Notes: generated by a model not told the origin, from the sequence alone. A stretch of DNA of 35,725 bases from a virus (IMGVR_UViG_3300031977_002164:1-35725); one strand, 5' to 3'. Positions 1-6,164 are shown, numbered from the stretch's first letter. Translations and numbers: made by a program.

Positions 1-205
1 CTACCTGCACGCTAACCCACACCTCACATGATCAGTCTTCAAAAAAGACTGGCTCCTTGAAGCTGTACTTTGATGCGGGGTAGTGCTCCATCAATACACC
101 CCATGCCCAAGCCCAGCTTAAATAACTAAGATTGCCTTTTTTCTCAACTTTATGACTAACATCGATCTTGCTTAATGTTTGCCACACTTCTCCTGCAAAA
201 CTCAT
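1..205 (-). CDS. Sak-type (DUF1071) single-strand annealing recombinase, N-terminal part, cut by the window edge
   Basis: N-terminal part of a DUF1071/Sak ssDNA-annealing protein, a family used for phage recombination and replication. The family's N-terminal signature is visible: DVSHKVEKKGNLSYLSWAWA at about residues 15-34. The start at 205 is chosen because AGAGAGG lies just upstream on the minus strand; a longer start at 235 has no such site. An in-frame TGA sits at 34-32, yet the same frame continues past it with SCEVWVSVQV, which fits the family. The remainder is at 35191-35725. The stop would be removed by a single T to G change (TGA to GGA), so it is either an end-of-contig error or a real nonsense mutation. 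It heads the recombination part of the leftward operon, upstream of SSB. Confidence 0.8.
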
Positions 206-250
206 ATTCCTCTCTCTTAGAGCAGTAGCGCCCAAATTATTGTTAATGTA

Positions 251-270
251 ACTAGCAGATAAATGCTAGT
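251..270 (-). other. Hairpin over a stop codon, upstream of the Sak gene
   Basis: ACTAGCA (251-257) pairs with TGCTAGT (264-270), a perfect 7-bp stem with the 6-base loop GATAAA. It spans the TAG of the 62-aa gene ending at 266 and lies about 45 bases before the Sak start. There is no U-run on either side, so it is not a typical terminator. It may mark an mRNA processing or stability site. Function is inference. Confidence 0.35.
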
Positions 271-454
271 GCCTAATACAGTTGTCCTTTCGTCTTTGCT
301 TTTCATTTTTAACTATCTCCGTGCACCTTCTAATGCATTCTTGTTTGTTTTTATTTGCTTTTTGCTCGTGCAGAGGTCCAACAAAATAGAAATTACACCA
401 TCTATCTACTGTTACTATGCTGTGTAACGTATAATGCTGAACCTCGACTCTCAT
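266..454 (-). CDS. Small hypothetical protein, 62 aa
   Basis: Unrecognised. The start ATG at 454 overlaps the TGA of the upstream 25-aa gene as ATGA, which argues for translational coupling. A longer GTG start at 511 is possible but would run across that tiny gene. The product begins MRVEVQHYTLHSIVTV, has a Trp/Cys pair in the middle (DRWCNFYF) and a very basic C-terminal half rich in Lys, Arg and Gln. No transmembrane segment. It belongs to the leftward early operon just before Sak. Confidence 0.55.
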   Translation of the reverse strand: MRVEVQHYTLHSIVTVDRWCNFYFVGPLHEQKANKNKQECIRRCTEIVKNEKQRRKDNCIRH

Positions 455-528
455 AAAGCCCCCGTCAAAAATCCGTAAGTAATAAAGCCTATCCCTATCC
501 AACAAACCCACTCAATCAGATCATCCAT
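451..528 (-). CDS. Membrane microprotein, 25 aa
   Basis: A 25-codon frame starting MDDLIEWVCWIGIGFITY, nearly all hydrophobic after residue 5, so one predicted membrane helix with a short acidic N-terminus. Its ATG lies inside the last codons of the upstream 79-aa gene (ATGGATGA), and its TGA overlaps the next ATG as ATGA. Double coupling of this kind is unlikely by chance in a random frame. Small membrane peptides in phage early operons often act on host envelope functions, but no specific role can be assigned. Confidence 0.5.
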   Translation of the reverse strand: MDDLIEWVCWIGIGFITYGFLTGAL

Positions 529-760
529 GATCTACCGCCCATGGTAAATTACCTTTTTCAGTTGCTGTTTCTAATACACCTAGTACAGCGATAGCAGTTG
601 CTGATAATCGGCGCTGGTATCCTTTCTCTATGTCTTCTATTTCACCCTCTAGCATGTTTATGATGCCGTCTGCAAAAGGGCCTAACCAACTTTCAATTTG
701 TTTTTGGCTTAAGGCATCACCTTGCTTGTCTAGTATTTGCTTTGCTTCATTTATATCCAT
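521..760 (-). CDS. Small hypothetical protein, 79 aa
   Basis: Unrecognised acidic, helical protein. It starts MDINEAKQILDKQGDALSQK and has a middle segment GIINMLEGEIEDIEKGY likely to form a coiled coil. The start at 760 follows GGGAGTGGGAC on the minus strand, a usable ribosome site. Its first bases overlap the end of the upstream 26-aa membrane gene, and its last bases overlap the start of the 25-aa gene. Second gene of the leftward operon. Confidence 0.65.
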   Translation of the reverse strand: MDINEAKQILDKQGDALSQKQIESWLGPFADGIINMLEGEIEDIEKGYQRRLSATAIAVLGVLETATEKGNLPWAVDHG

Positions 761-827
761 GTCCCACTCCCATCATTGCTATTGAAAAACATACAACCCC
801 GATCCCGAATAAAATGTAATCTCTCAT
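747..827 (-). CDS. Membrane microprotein, 26 aa, first gene of the leftward operon
   Basis: A 26-codon frame starting MRDYILFGIGVVCFSIAMMG, one predicted transmembrane helix at about residues 4-20. The ATG follows GGAGACAATAACA on the minus strand, a good ribosome-binding site. The stop TGA (749-747) lies inside the start region of the 79-aa gene at 760. It is the first reading frame downstream of the predicted leftward promoter. Role unknown. Confidence 0.5.
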   Translation of the reverse strand: MRDYILFGIGVVCFSIAMMGVGHGYK

Positions 828-860
828 TGTTATTGTCTCCGTTGTCGTGCGCTGTTATTA

Positions 861-892
861 ATTATATTAGTGAGGTAACTATAATATGTCTA
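861..892 (-). promoter_or_regulatory. Predicted leftward early promoter with operator-like half-sites
   Basis: On the minus strand, TAGACA (892-887) is followed after 17 bases by TAATAT (869-864), which overlaps a perfect TATAAT (866-861). TTACTAG (896-890) overlaps the -35 and GTTAC (879-875) lies in the spacer. Both half-sites match the perfect palindrome GTTACTAGTAAC in the rightward promoter at 1174-1185. This is consistent with one regulator controlling both divergent promoters. The promoter match is moderate. Confidence 0.4.
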
Positions 893-972
893 GTAATAAT
901 TATAGATAATTGTATAATTATTTATATCAAATTAAACTAAGCACAATTAAACTGATATCAAAAGGGTGGGTT

Positions 973-1164
973 ATGGACGTAATAAAGAAAGTAGATTATT
1001 CAAAGATCATTAAAAAGACAGGACTATCTCTATATAGATTAGAAAGAGAGACGGGAATTGGCTACATAACACTAAAGAGACTGCGTGATAATGATGTCAA
1101 TGTTGACCCACAAATTAGTACACATAATAGACTAGCGAAATTTATCAATAAACTTAATAAATAG
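973..1164 (+). CDS. Small helix-turn-helix (Cro/CI-like) regulator, 63 aa
   Basis: A 63-aa basic protein with an XRE-like helix-turn-helix: SKIIKKTGLSLYRLERETGI (about residues 10-29) followed by GYITLKRLRDND, which fits the turn and recognition helix. Start 973 follows AAGGGTGGGTT; an upstream alternative at 910 lacks a ribosome site. It lies between the divergent leftward and rightward promoters, where lambdoid phages carry Cro or CI. The length suits Cro or another small repressor, not a two-domain CI. Likely target: the GTTACTAGTAAC palindrome at 1174. Confidence 0.7.
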   Translation: MDVIKKVDYSKIIKKTGLSLYRLERETGIGYITLKRLRDNDVNVDPQISTHNRLAKFINKLNK

Positions 1165-1167
1165 TTC

Positions 1168-1196
1168 TTGACTGTTACTAGTAACGGATGTATATT
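1168..1196 (+). promoter_or_regulatory. Rightward sigma70 promoter with palindromic operator in the spacer
   Basis: TTGACT (1168-1173), a spacer of exactly 17 bases, and TATATT (1191-1196) make a strong sigma70-type promoter. The spacer contains the perfect 12-bp palindrome GTTACTAGTAAC (1174-1185), placed where a bound repressor would exclude RNA polymerase. It follows the regulator gene and precedes the 1239 gene, so it should drive the rightward early genes. Confidence 0.65.
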
Positions 1197-1238
1197 TAAA
1201 TCATACCAACGACAAACACACAAACACGGAGAGAGACT

Positions 1239-1451
1239 ATGAATAACTCAAAAAACATCGGTTATGTATCATGCCCTACATCAGCAGGGTACGAGTTAGA
1301 GGAGTTAGAATCAGTATCAATCAGAGGATTAAAGCAGCAAGCCACAAAGATGTTCCACATTACAGAAGGCACAAAGCTTTACTTGTACAACGACAGTAAA
1401 GAGGTTATAGCGCACAAAGAAGGCTTTAATAGTTGGGTAGACTGTAATTAA
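1239..1451 (+). CDS. Small hypothetical protein, 70 aa
   Basis: Unrecognised. The start follows GGAGAGAG. The product begins MNNSKNIGYVSCPTSAGYEL and has a Glu-rich stretch then a mixed beta/alpha C-terminal half ending GFNSWVDCN with two aromatic residues. No membrane segment. It is the first gene downstream of the operator-containing rightward promoter, a position typical of immediate-early genes. Confidence 0.65.
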   Translation: MNNSKNIGYVSCPTSAGYELEELESVSIRGLKQQATKMFHITEGTKLYLYNDSKEVIAHKEGFNSWVDCN

Positions 1452-1474
1452 GAATTAACGCTGAGGTAGCAAGT

Positions 1475-1621
1475 TTGAAAACGACAGCAGAACGAGCCAA
1501 GGAATTTAAACAGAGATTAAAAACTCAAGGCTTTAAAAACTACGCTCTGATACTGCATGAGTCAGAGCTAGAAAAACTAGAAAAGTTTAAACGTACACTT
1601 AAATACTACAAGAGAGGGTAA
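1475..1621 (+). CDS. Small basic protein, RHH-like, TTG start, 48 aa
   Basis: A 48-aa frame with a TTG start, preceded at 7 bases by GAGGT. The pattern, an N-terminal basic helix (TAERAKEFKQRLKTQGFK), a short strand (NYALILHESE) and a second helix (LEKLEKFKRTLKYY), resembles ribbon-helix-helix DNA-binding proteins. That assignment is from pattern only. The TAA ends two bases before the next ATG, which fits operon packing. Confidence 0.5.
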   Translation: MKTTAERAKEFKQRLKTQGFKNYALILHESELEKLEKFKRTLKYYKRG

Positions 1622-1623
1622 TC

Positions 1624-1839
1624 ATGGATCTATCAAAAACAGATGCAGCAAAAGTGCTGAAAGAGCTTGAGGCGAATCCAGATGATGAGGAGCAGATTCT
1701 AAAAGGGATCGAAGACGACATAGCTATATATATAGAGCATGAGGAATATGGGATCAGCTGGTATGAATTCTACGATGGCAGCTTGTTAGTAGAGGGTTAT
1801 AAACGCGGGTGGGATGTTGATATAAAGCCAAGCTTTTAG
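1624..1839 (+). CDS. Small acidic hypothetical protein, 71 aa
   Basis: Unrecognised acidic protein, rich in Asp and Glu in the first half (residues 15-37), with an aromatic-rich C-terminal part (GISWYEFYDGSLLVEGY). No transmembrane segment. It follows GAGAGGGTAATC and sits two bases after the 48-aa gene. Small acidic early proteins sometimes mimic DNA or inhibit host enzymes, but nothing here supports a specific target. Confidence 0.6.
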   Translation: MDLSKTDAAKVLKELEANPDDEEQILKGIEDDIAIYIEHEEYGISWYEFYDGSLLVEGYKRGWDVDIKPSF

Positions 1840-1849
1840 GGGGTGATTT

Positions 1850-2113
1850 ATGGAAGTGTTAGCTGGAATTTTTTTTCTTGCGATTGCGGTGACATGCATT
1901 AGTGTTATTTTTTTTTGGTTTTTTACTAATAATCCTCGTTTAGTAGAAGCGCCAGGCGTGACGCTGAATGTTATGTTTCTTTTATCTATGACGTTATTTT
2001 TAATAACAATGTATCGCCGTTTAGTAGAAGCGCCAGGCGTGACGCTGAATGTTATGTTTCTTTTATTTATGACGTTATTTTTAATAACAATGTTTGGAGG
2101 GGGTGATTTATGA
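1850..2113 (+). CDS. Membrane protein with internal tandem duplication, 87 aa
   Basis: Three predicted membrane helices. The first is residues 2-25 (FFLAIAVTCISVIFFWFF). The next two come from a near-exact duplication of 27 codons: RLVEAPGVTLNVMFLL then a short hydrophobic run ending LFLITM, twice. The start follows GGGGGTGATTT; almost the same string precedes the next gene. The stop TGA overlaps the next ATG. Unknown function. One copy may be dispensable, since the unit looks recently duplicated. Confidence 0.55.
   Translation: MEVLAGIFFLAIAVTCISVIFFWFFTNNPRLVEAPGVTLNVMFLLSMTLFLITMYRRLVEAPGVTLNVMFLLFMTLFLITMFGGGDL
1937..2093 (+). repeat. 76-bp direct tandem repeat inside the membrane protein gene
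   Basis: Bases 1937-2012 recur at 2018-2093 with a period of 81 bases, a whole number of codons. I see one mismatch (C at 1986 against T in the second copy). The near identity suggests a recent event or a collapsed/expanded assembly. Confidence 0.9.
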
Positions 2114-2262
2114 TACAGACATTATTATTAGCTACAGCATTTTATATTGGCGAAGTTGAAAACGGTACTTCACACCGTGATTGTTTTTACGAGTATCTGG
2201 GTAGACGTTACACGATAACGATCTCATGGTACAAAATGTGTCCCATGAATATTAATATTTAG
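2110..2262 (+). CDS. Small protein with hydrophobic N-terminus, 50 aa
   Basis: Starts at the ATG overlapping the preceding TGA, after GGAGGGGGTGATTT. Residues 1-13 (MIQTLLLATAFYI) are hydrophobic, like a short signal or membrane anchor, and two cysteines follow (about residues 25 and 44), which would suit a periplasmic disulphide. Tyr/Trp-rich centre (ITISWYKMCP). Unrecognised; the coupling and ribosome site are the main support. Confidence 0.5.
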   Translation: MIQTLLLATAFYIGEVENGTSHRDCFYEYLGRRYTITISWYKMCPMNINI

Positions 2263-2293
2263 CTATTAAACCGGATTAGAGAGGGTGATTAAA

Positions 2294-2311
2294 GGGGGTC
2301 TGCAAACCCCC
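2294..2311 (+). other. GC-rich hairpin upstream of the replication genes
   Basis: GGGGGT (2294-2299) pairs with ACCCCC (2306-2311) around a 6-base loop. The 3' side is CTCATCTG, not a T-run, so a classical intrinsic terminator is not supported. It could be an attenuator or an mRNA-processing site in the 143-base non-coding gap before the initiator gene. Confidence 0.35.
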
Positions 2312-2363
2312 CTCATCTGAACTACAAACACAAGGAGACATCAATCAAATAAGTCAATCAACT

Positions 2364-2384
2364 ATTAACCATTAACCATTAACC
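2364..2384 (+). repeat. Three tandem ATTAACC repeats
   Basis: ATTAACC occurs three times head to tail at 2364, 2371 and 2378, just upstream of the initiator gene at 2406. A related CAATCAA motif occurs nearby (2342-2360). Short tandem sites next to an initiator gene can bind the initiator for autoregulation or origin function. Function is inference. Confidence 0.5.
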
Positions 2385-2405
2385 AACTTATAGGGCGTAT
2401 TTTAT

Positions 2406-3224
2406 ATGGATTTTAATATATTGGTCAATCAACGAGTCTCACAAGAGTGGGGCTTGACTGTTAAACAAGCATTTTTCTTTGCATATCTTTATAAGCTGCC
2501 ATCATGGTCAACAAAAGCAAAGTTGATAGATGATGATCAGAATCCTTATCACTGGGTTACTCAGAAAAAAATCATTGAAGATTTACCGCTTTTAAGCATA
2601 AAACCAGAGTCAATTAGAACATATTTTAAACCACTAGAAGACAAGGGTTTAATTAAGAAAAAGACATATACAAGCACTGGTCGCTCTATGATGTTCATAC
2701 AAATAACTGCAAAGGCAAAGGAAGAGTGGTCAAAAGACTGGGAGAAATCAGAATTACCGACTAACGGGTTTCCAGTAATTCACCATGAAAACGAACCCAC
2801 CTGCAAAAAAATACATACCCACCCGCAAAAATTTGCAGGTGCCCACCCGCAAAAATTTGCAGGCAACCCTAGTACTAATAACCCTGATACTAATACATAT
2901 AATAATACTGCATCTGACGATGCGTTTTGGTTAAAAATTAGAAACATATACAAGGAGTACAATTTTATACCAGGTAATAAACAACAGGCGTTAAGCGCAT
3001 TTAAAAAGCTCAGATTAGATGAATCACAGGTAGAGCACTTAATCAAAAATACAGATGCTCACTTGTCAAACAAAAGAAAAATACTAGACTCTGGCGAGTT
3101 TGTCTCAAATCCACCGCACGTAGTTAGATGGATTAAACATCGAGGTTGGGAAGATGAGCTAGATGTATCAAATAAAAATGTAAAACCTATCGTTAATCAA
3201 CAACGGAAAATCAGAAAATTTTAA
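2406..3224 (+). CDS. Replication initiator / helicase-loading protein, winged helix, 272 aa
   Basis: Probable phage replication initiator of the O/DnaD-like functional type. Residues 1-110 look like a winged helix (VKQAFFFAYLYKLPSW, then a helix pair and the wing SIRTYFKPLEDKGLIKKKTY). Residues 125-165 form a Pro/Asn/Thr-rich linker containing HPQKFAG twice. The C-terminal part (about 175-255) is helical and ends in VVRWIKHRGW. The repeats in the linker are iteron-like DNA, as in lambda gene O. The DnaB-type helicase gene follows after 12 bases, so this protein probably loads that helicase at the internal origin. Specific family not certain. Confidence 0.65.
   Translation: MDFNILVNQRVSQEWGLTVKQAFFFAYLYKLPSWSTKAKLIDDDQNPYHWVTQKKIIEDLPLLSIKPESIRTYFKPLEDKGLIKKKTYTSTGRSMMFIQITAKAKEEWSKDWEKSELPTNGFPVIHHENEPTCKKIHTHPQKFAGAHPQKFAGNPSTNNPDTNTYNNTASDDAFWLKIRNIYKEYNFIPGNKQQALSAFKKLRLDESQVEHLIKNTDAHLSNKRKILDSGEFVSNPPHVVRWIKHRGWEDELDVSNKNVKPIVNQQRKIRKF
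2796..2915 (+). other. Predicted replication origin: iterons plus AT-rich segment inside the initiator gene
   Basis: The 22-base unit beginning CCCACCCGC and ending TTTGCAGG is perfectly repeated at 2818-2839 and 2842-2863 (24-base period). A degenerate copy, CCCACCTGC plus an A-run, lies at 2796-2815. Each full unit has the near-palindromic core GCAAAAATTTGC. Directly 3' is an AT-rich stretch with ACTAATA at 2874 and 2889 followed by CATATAATAATA. Iterons followed by an AT-rich unwinding region inside the initiator's linker is the arrangement of lambda ori. Confidence 0.6.
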
Positions 3225-3236
3225 GGAGAGAGAACA

Positions 3237-4502
3237 ATGATTGAATATTCTTTAATAGCAACAGCAATTAAATCACCACATTTAGTAAGTAGTGCAGATA
3301 TCAGAGCTGATTACTTCGAAAATGAGCAATTAAAATCTATCTGGTTAACAATTCAACGAATGATTTCTGAGAATAAGCATGTCGATTTTTTAACTGTACA
3401 ACAAGAAATGTTGATAGTTACAGGTCAAGATTTAACACCTTATTTAACAAAAATTATGAAAGAAACTATTCCTGCTCGTTCTGCCGATGCTGTAGAGGCT
3501 TGGAGCCAGAGACTGGCAGAGGAGTATCGTTTAAAAGGAGCTAGAGCGGCCTGTGAGGCGTTATTAAACTCATCTGATGCAAATCCCCAGGATATGATAG
3601 ACAAGACCATAGCGGCTCTTATGGGGCTGTCTAAAGAGTCGGTCAATCATGCGACACATATAAATGACGCTGTTAAAGGTGCTATTGATGATATTGAGAC
3701 AGCATTAAAAACAGATGGTTTGGTTGGTATCACAACAGGATTAACTAAGCTTGATCAACAGTTAGGCGGTTTACACAACACTGATTTCGTCGTGATTGGG
3801 GCAAGGAGCGCGATGGGTAAGACTGCTCTTATGGTGAATATGCTTTTAAGTTGTGGCGTAGAAGCTGGTGTAATTAGTTCTGAGATGTCATCTAAGCAGT
3901 TAGCAATGAGAGGTATGTCACTAGTAAGTGATGTAGATCTTCAAAAACTAAGACTGGCTAAATATTCATCTGATGAGAGTGAACGACTATTTGCTCAAAC
4001 AGCTACAAACCTGGTTAACAAACCGATATGGATTAATGATAAAGGTGGCATAACGATCTCAGAGGTACAAAGACAGGCGAGAGAATGGAAGCAAAAACAC
4101 GACATTAAGGTTCTTTTTGTCGACTACATACAAAAGATCAAGCCAACGTTTAACACGTCTAACAAAGTTGAAGCAGTCGGCGAGGTTGCTGAAGGTTTGA
4201 AGAATATCGCTAAAGAATTAGATATTCCTGTAGTTGCTCTCGGTCAAGTCAATAGAGGCGTTGAACAACGAACAGATAAAAGACCAATGATGTCTGACCT
4301 GAAAAACAGTGGAGACATTGAGCAAGAAGCTGACGTTGTTTTGATGATTTATAGGGACGAATACTATGAACCGGATAGCGATAAAAAGGGGATTGCAGAG
4401 CTTTTAATTGAAAAGAATCGGAGCGGTCCGGTTGGGTATATTGATGTGGCATTTAAAGCTGAAACAGTCAAATTTACAGATCTAGTAGAGTACGGTGATT
4501 AA
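3237..4502 (+). CDS. DnaB-like replicative helicase, 421 aa
   Basis: RecA-type hexameric replicative helicase that unwinds DNA at the fork. N-terminal helical domain about residues 1-130; ATPase domain about 160-421. Walker A is GARSAMGKT (188-196), the catalytic Glu is E216 in SSEMS, Walker B is LFVDYIQ (293-299), the sensor is ALGQVNR (334-340) and the arginine-finger region is DLKNSGDIEQEADVV. Start follows AAGGAGAGAGAACA. Length is slightly below bacterial DnaB (about 470), normal for phage. It pairs with the initiator upstream. Confidence 0.93.
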   Translation: MIEYSLIATAIKSPHLVSSADIRADYFENEQLKSIWLTIQRMISENKHVDFLTVQQEMLIVTGQDLTPYLTKIMKETIPARSADAVEAWSQRLAEEYRLKGARAACEALLNSSDANPQDMIDKTIAALMGLSKESVNHATHINDAVKGAIDDIETALKTDGLVGITTGLTKLDQQLGGLHNTDFVVIGARSAMGKTALMVNMLLSCGVEAGVISSEMSSKQLAMRGMSLVSDVDLQKLRLAKYSSDESERLFAQTATNLVNKPIWINDKGGITISEVQRQAREWKQKHDIKVLFVDYIQKIKPTFNTSNKVEAVGEVAEGLKNIAKELDIPVVALGQVNRGVEQRTDKRPMMSDLKNSGDIEQEADVVLMIYRDEYYEPDSDKKGIAELLIEKNRSGPVGYIDVAFKAETVKFTDLVEYGD

Positions 4503-4503
4503 A

Positions 4504-4707
4504 ATGGAAATTGGTAATCAACTGAAAGAACAAACTGCTAAGAACGTTATAAAATGCTACAATGATTTAGCAAAGGAAATCAAATTGCTAAACAGCGTGA
4601 ATAGCTTTGATTGCACTGAATTAAATGATCAATTCGAGCTAGTATCTGAGAATCTAAAAAGTCTGATTATTGAGATAGGGGCTATAAGTGAAAGCGTGGT
4701 TGCCTAA
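4504..4707 (+). CDS. Small helical hypothetical protein, 67 aa
   Basis: Unrecognised. Begins MEIGNQLKEQTAKNVIKCYN; almost wholly helical with heptad-like Leu/Ile spacing, so a small coiled coil is likely. Start 4504 is preferred over GTG at 4495, which lies inside the helicase gene; GGTGAT precedes it at suitable distance. It sits directly after the helicase stop and overlaps the next gene by 20 bases. Confidence 0.6.
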   Translation: MEIGNQLKEQTAKNVIKCYNDLAKEIKLLNSVNSFDCTELNDQFELVSENLKSLIIEIGAISESVVA

Positions 4708-4933
4708 TCGATTGGTAGTAGATGTAGAAAAAGAGGTGCTCCAGCAGATCTCTGATAAGTGCGAATTAATCAAGGGTCAGAGATCTATATTCGCAAGATA
4801 CTCACCGCATCTAATGATTAGAGATCAGAGCGTATATCATCAGTTAGCAATAGTAGCAGTACAAATGACAGATGAGTGCATTAATAAAATTTTATCAAAC
4901 CAGAAAACAGAGAGAGGAAAAAATGGAATTTGA
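4688..4933 (+). CDS. Small hypothetical protein, GTG start, 81 aa
   Basis: Unrecognised mixed helical protein beginning MKAWLPNRLVVDVEKEVLQQ. GTG start preceded by GATAGGGG at a slightly long distance. It overlaps both its neighbours (20 bases upstream, 11 downstream). No membrane segment or known motif. Confidence 0.55.
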   Translation: MKAWLPNRLVVDVEKEVLQQISDKCELIKGQRSIFARYSPHLMIRDQSVYHQLAIVAVQMTDECINKILSNQKTERGKNGI

Positions 4934-5342
4934 GGAGTTTAAAAATAATGTTGAGCAGTGGGCAGAAGAAAGAGGAATCTACGAGCAATCTACAGAGGCT
5001 CATCAGCAAGCTAAAGCACTAGAAGAGATCGGGGAGTATCTAACAGCTGAAAACGATGATGAGCGAATGGATGCTATCGGGGATATTGCTGTTTGTATTG
5101 TTAATGCTGCGTATTTCCGTTATCGGGGCACATTTCCAGGAATTGCTTACAGTGTTCATGACGAAATGCATGACGTGGCACGCCAGATTGTTTATAGAGA
5201 TTATCTACTTGCTATTGGTATATTGCATGATTTAAGTGTTAATCATAAATATGAATTTGAGAATTGTTTAAAGAAAGCATGGAATGAAATTAAAGATAGA
5301 AAAGGCCGCATGATCGATGGTAAGTTTGTTAAAAGTGCGTGA
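4923..5342 (+). CDS. MazG-like NTP pyrophosphohydrolase, 139 aa
   Basis: All-alpha NTP pyrophosphatase type. Metal-binding pattern: EEIGE (residues 34-38) in the first helix and DAIGD (50-54) in the second, in place of the usual EELGD, so the second motif is atypical. The C-terminal end NEIKDRKGRMIDGKFVK matches the tail seen in phage MazG-like proteins. Such enzymes hydrolyse non-canonical nucleotides or alarmones; the substrate cannot be read here. Start 4923 is chosen because AGAGAGGAAAAA precedes it; the longer frame from 4872 is unlikely. Confidence 0.7.
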   Translation: MEFEEFKNNVEQWAEERGIYEQSTEAHQQAKALEEIGEYLTAENDDERMDAIGDIAVCIVNAAYFRYRGTFPGIAYSVHDEMHDVARQIVYRDYLLAIGILHDLSVNHKYEFENCLKKAWNEIKDRKGRMIDGKFVKSA

Positions 5343-5713
5343 TGGTGAATTGTATGATAAGGATAGAGTACAAAGGAAAAACATATCAGAGCAGGTGTGA
5401 AGTTGCTAGAGAATATGGAATTCATATTAAAACAATGCAGAGCAGAATGGATGTAGGGCGAACATTTGAGGAGGCTATAGAATTTAGAGATTCTAGGGGC
5501 GTTGAGTACGAAGGCGTGTTCTACAAGAATAATAAGGTCTTGGCTGAAGCGTTAGGGCTTGATCACAAGCGTTTAATGCGTTTGAAATACAAAACAAAAA
5601 ATGTTTTTAAAGCTATTAAAATTTTGCAAGAAGAGCAAGAAGAAGAAAAGCAAAAACAAGAAAGAATTAATAACTGTTTTGATATTGCTTTAAATGCGAT
5701 GAGGGAGGAATAG
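5342..5713 (+). CDS. Protein with two tandem NUMOD-like HTH repeats, 123 aa
   Basis: Two similar units: YKGKTYQSRCEVAREYGIHI (about residues 9-28) and YEGVFYKNNKVLAEALGLDH (about 53-72), each followed by a basic helix. The pattern Y-x-G-x-x-Y then a helix-turn-helix is that of NUMOD/IENR-type DNA-binding modules found with homing endonucleases. No nuclease domain is present, so this is a stand-alone DNA-binding protein. The Glu/Lys/Gln-rich C-terminus is likely a coiled coil. Start ATG overlaps the MazG-like stop as TGATG. Confidence 0.55.
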   Translation: MVNCMIRIEYKGKTYQSRCEVAREYGIHIKTMQSRMDVGRTFEEAIEFRDSRGVEYEGVFYKNNKVLAEALGLDHKRLMRLKYKTKNVFKAIKILQEEQEEEKQKQERINNCFDIALNAMREE

Positions 5714-5714
5714 A

Positions 5715-6164
5715 ATGGAAGGTAATTACCAATTAGTATCTGATTTGGAGAGAGATAAAAAGTACATCGATAAATTCATCAGCAGCAAGATAAAACCGAT
5801 ATTAGCTAAAGATAAGAAAGCCATAATTAAAGTCGAGGCGTACTCAAACCCTAGATCGTTATCTGCTAATAGACTGTATTGGGCATGGCTTAAGGAAATG
5901 TCGAAACATTTTAGCAAAAAGGGTGATAAGTATAGCTCTGAGGATTTGCATGATATTATGAGGCACAAGTTTTTGGGTTATGAGAAGCCAAAGAAAATAG
6001 GGAAGACAGAGATCTCTAAGCAGTTAAAATCTACTGCCAAGCTTGGTAAGTCAGAGTTTTGTTTTTATATGGAAAAAATCGACCATTGGTGTGTTGATCA
6101 TGGGTTACTGTTGCCAAAGCCAGAATCTGAATATACAGATTTTCTTGCAAAGCAAGTACAGTAG
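5715..6164 (+). CDS. NinB-like recombination protein, 149 aa
   Basis: Similar to phage NinB (lambda Orf), which binds ssDNA and helps recombination by mediating exchange with SSB. Visible: the N-terminal strand with basic residues, the pattern SLSANRLYWAWLKEMSKHF (about residues 49-67) that matches the NinB aromatic helix, the HDIMRHKFLG segment, and the C-terminal YMEKIDHWCVDHGLLLPKP. Length close to lambda NinB (146 aa). Fits with the NinG-like gene downstream and Sak/SSB on the other strand. Confidence 0.75.
   Translation: MEGNYQLVSDLERDKKYIDKFISSKIKPILAKDKKAIIKVEAYSNPRSLSANRLYWAWLKEMSKHFSKKGDKYSSEDLHDIMRHKFLGYEKPKKIGKTEISKQLKSTAKLGKSEFCFYMEKIDHWCVDHGLLLPKPESEYTDFLAKQVQ

Noticed and set aside
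910-972. Upstream start for the HTH regulator
   Set aside because: No ribosome-binding site and AT-rich promoter-like sequence; the ATG at 973 follows AAGGGTGGG.
2294-2311. Intrinsic terminator before the replication genes
   Set aside because: Stem is good, but no T-run follows on either strand.
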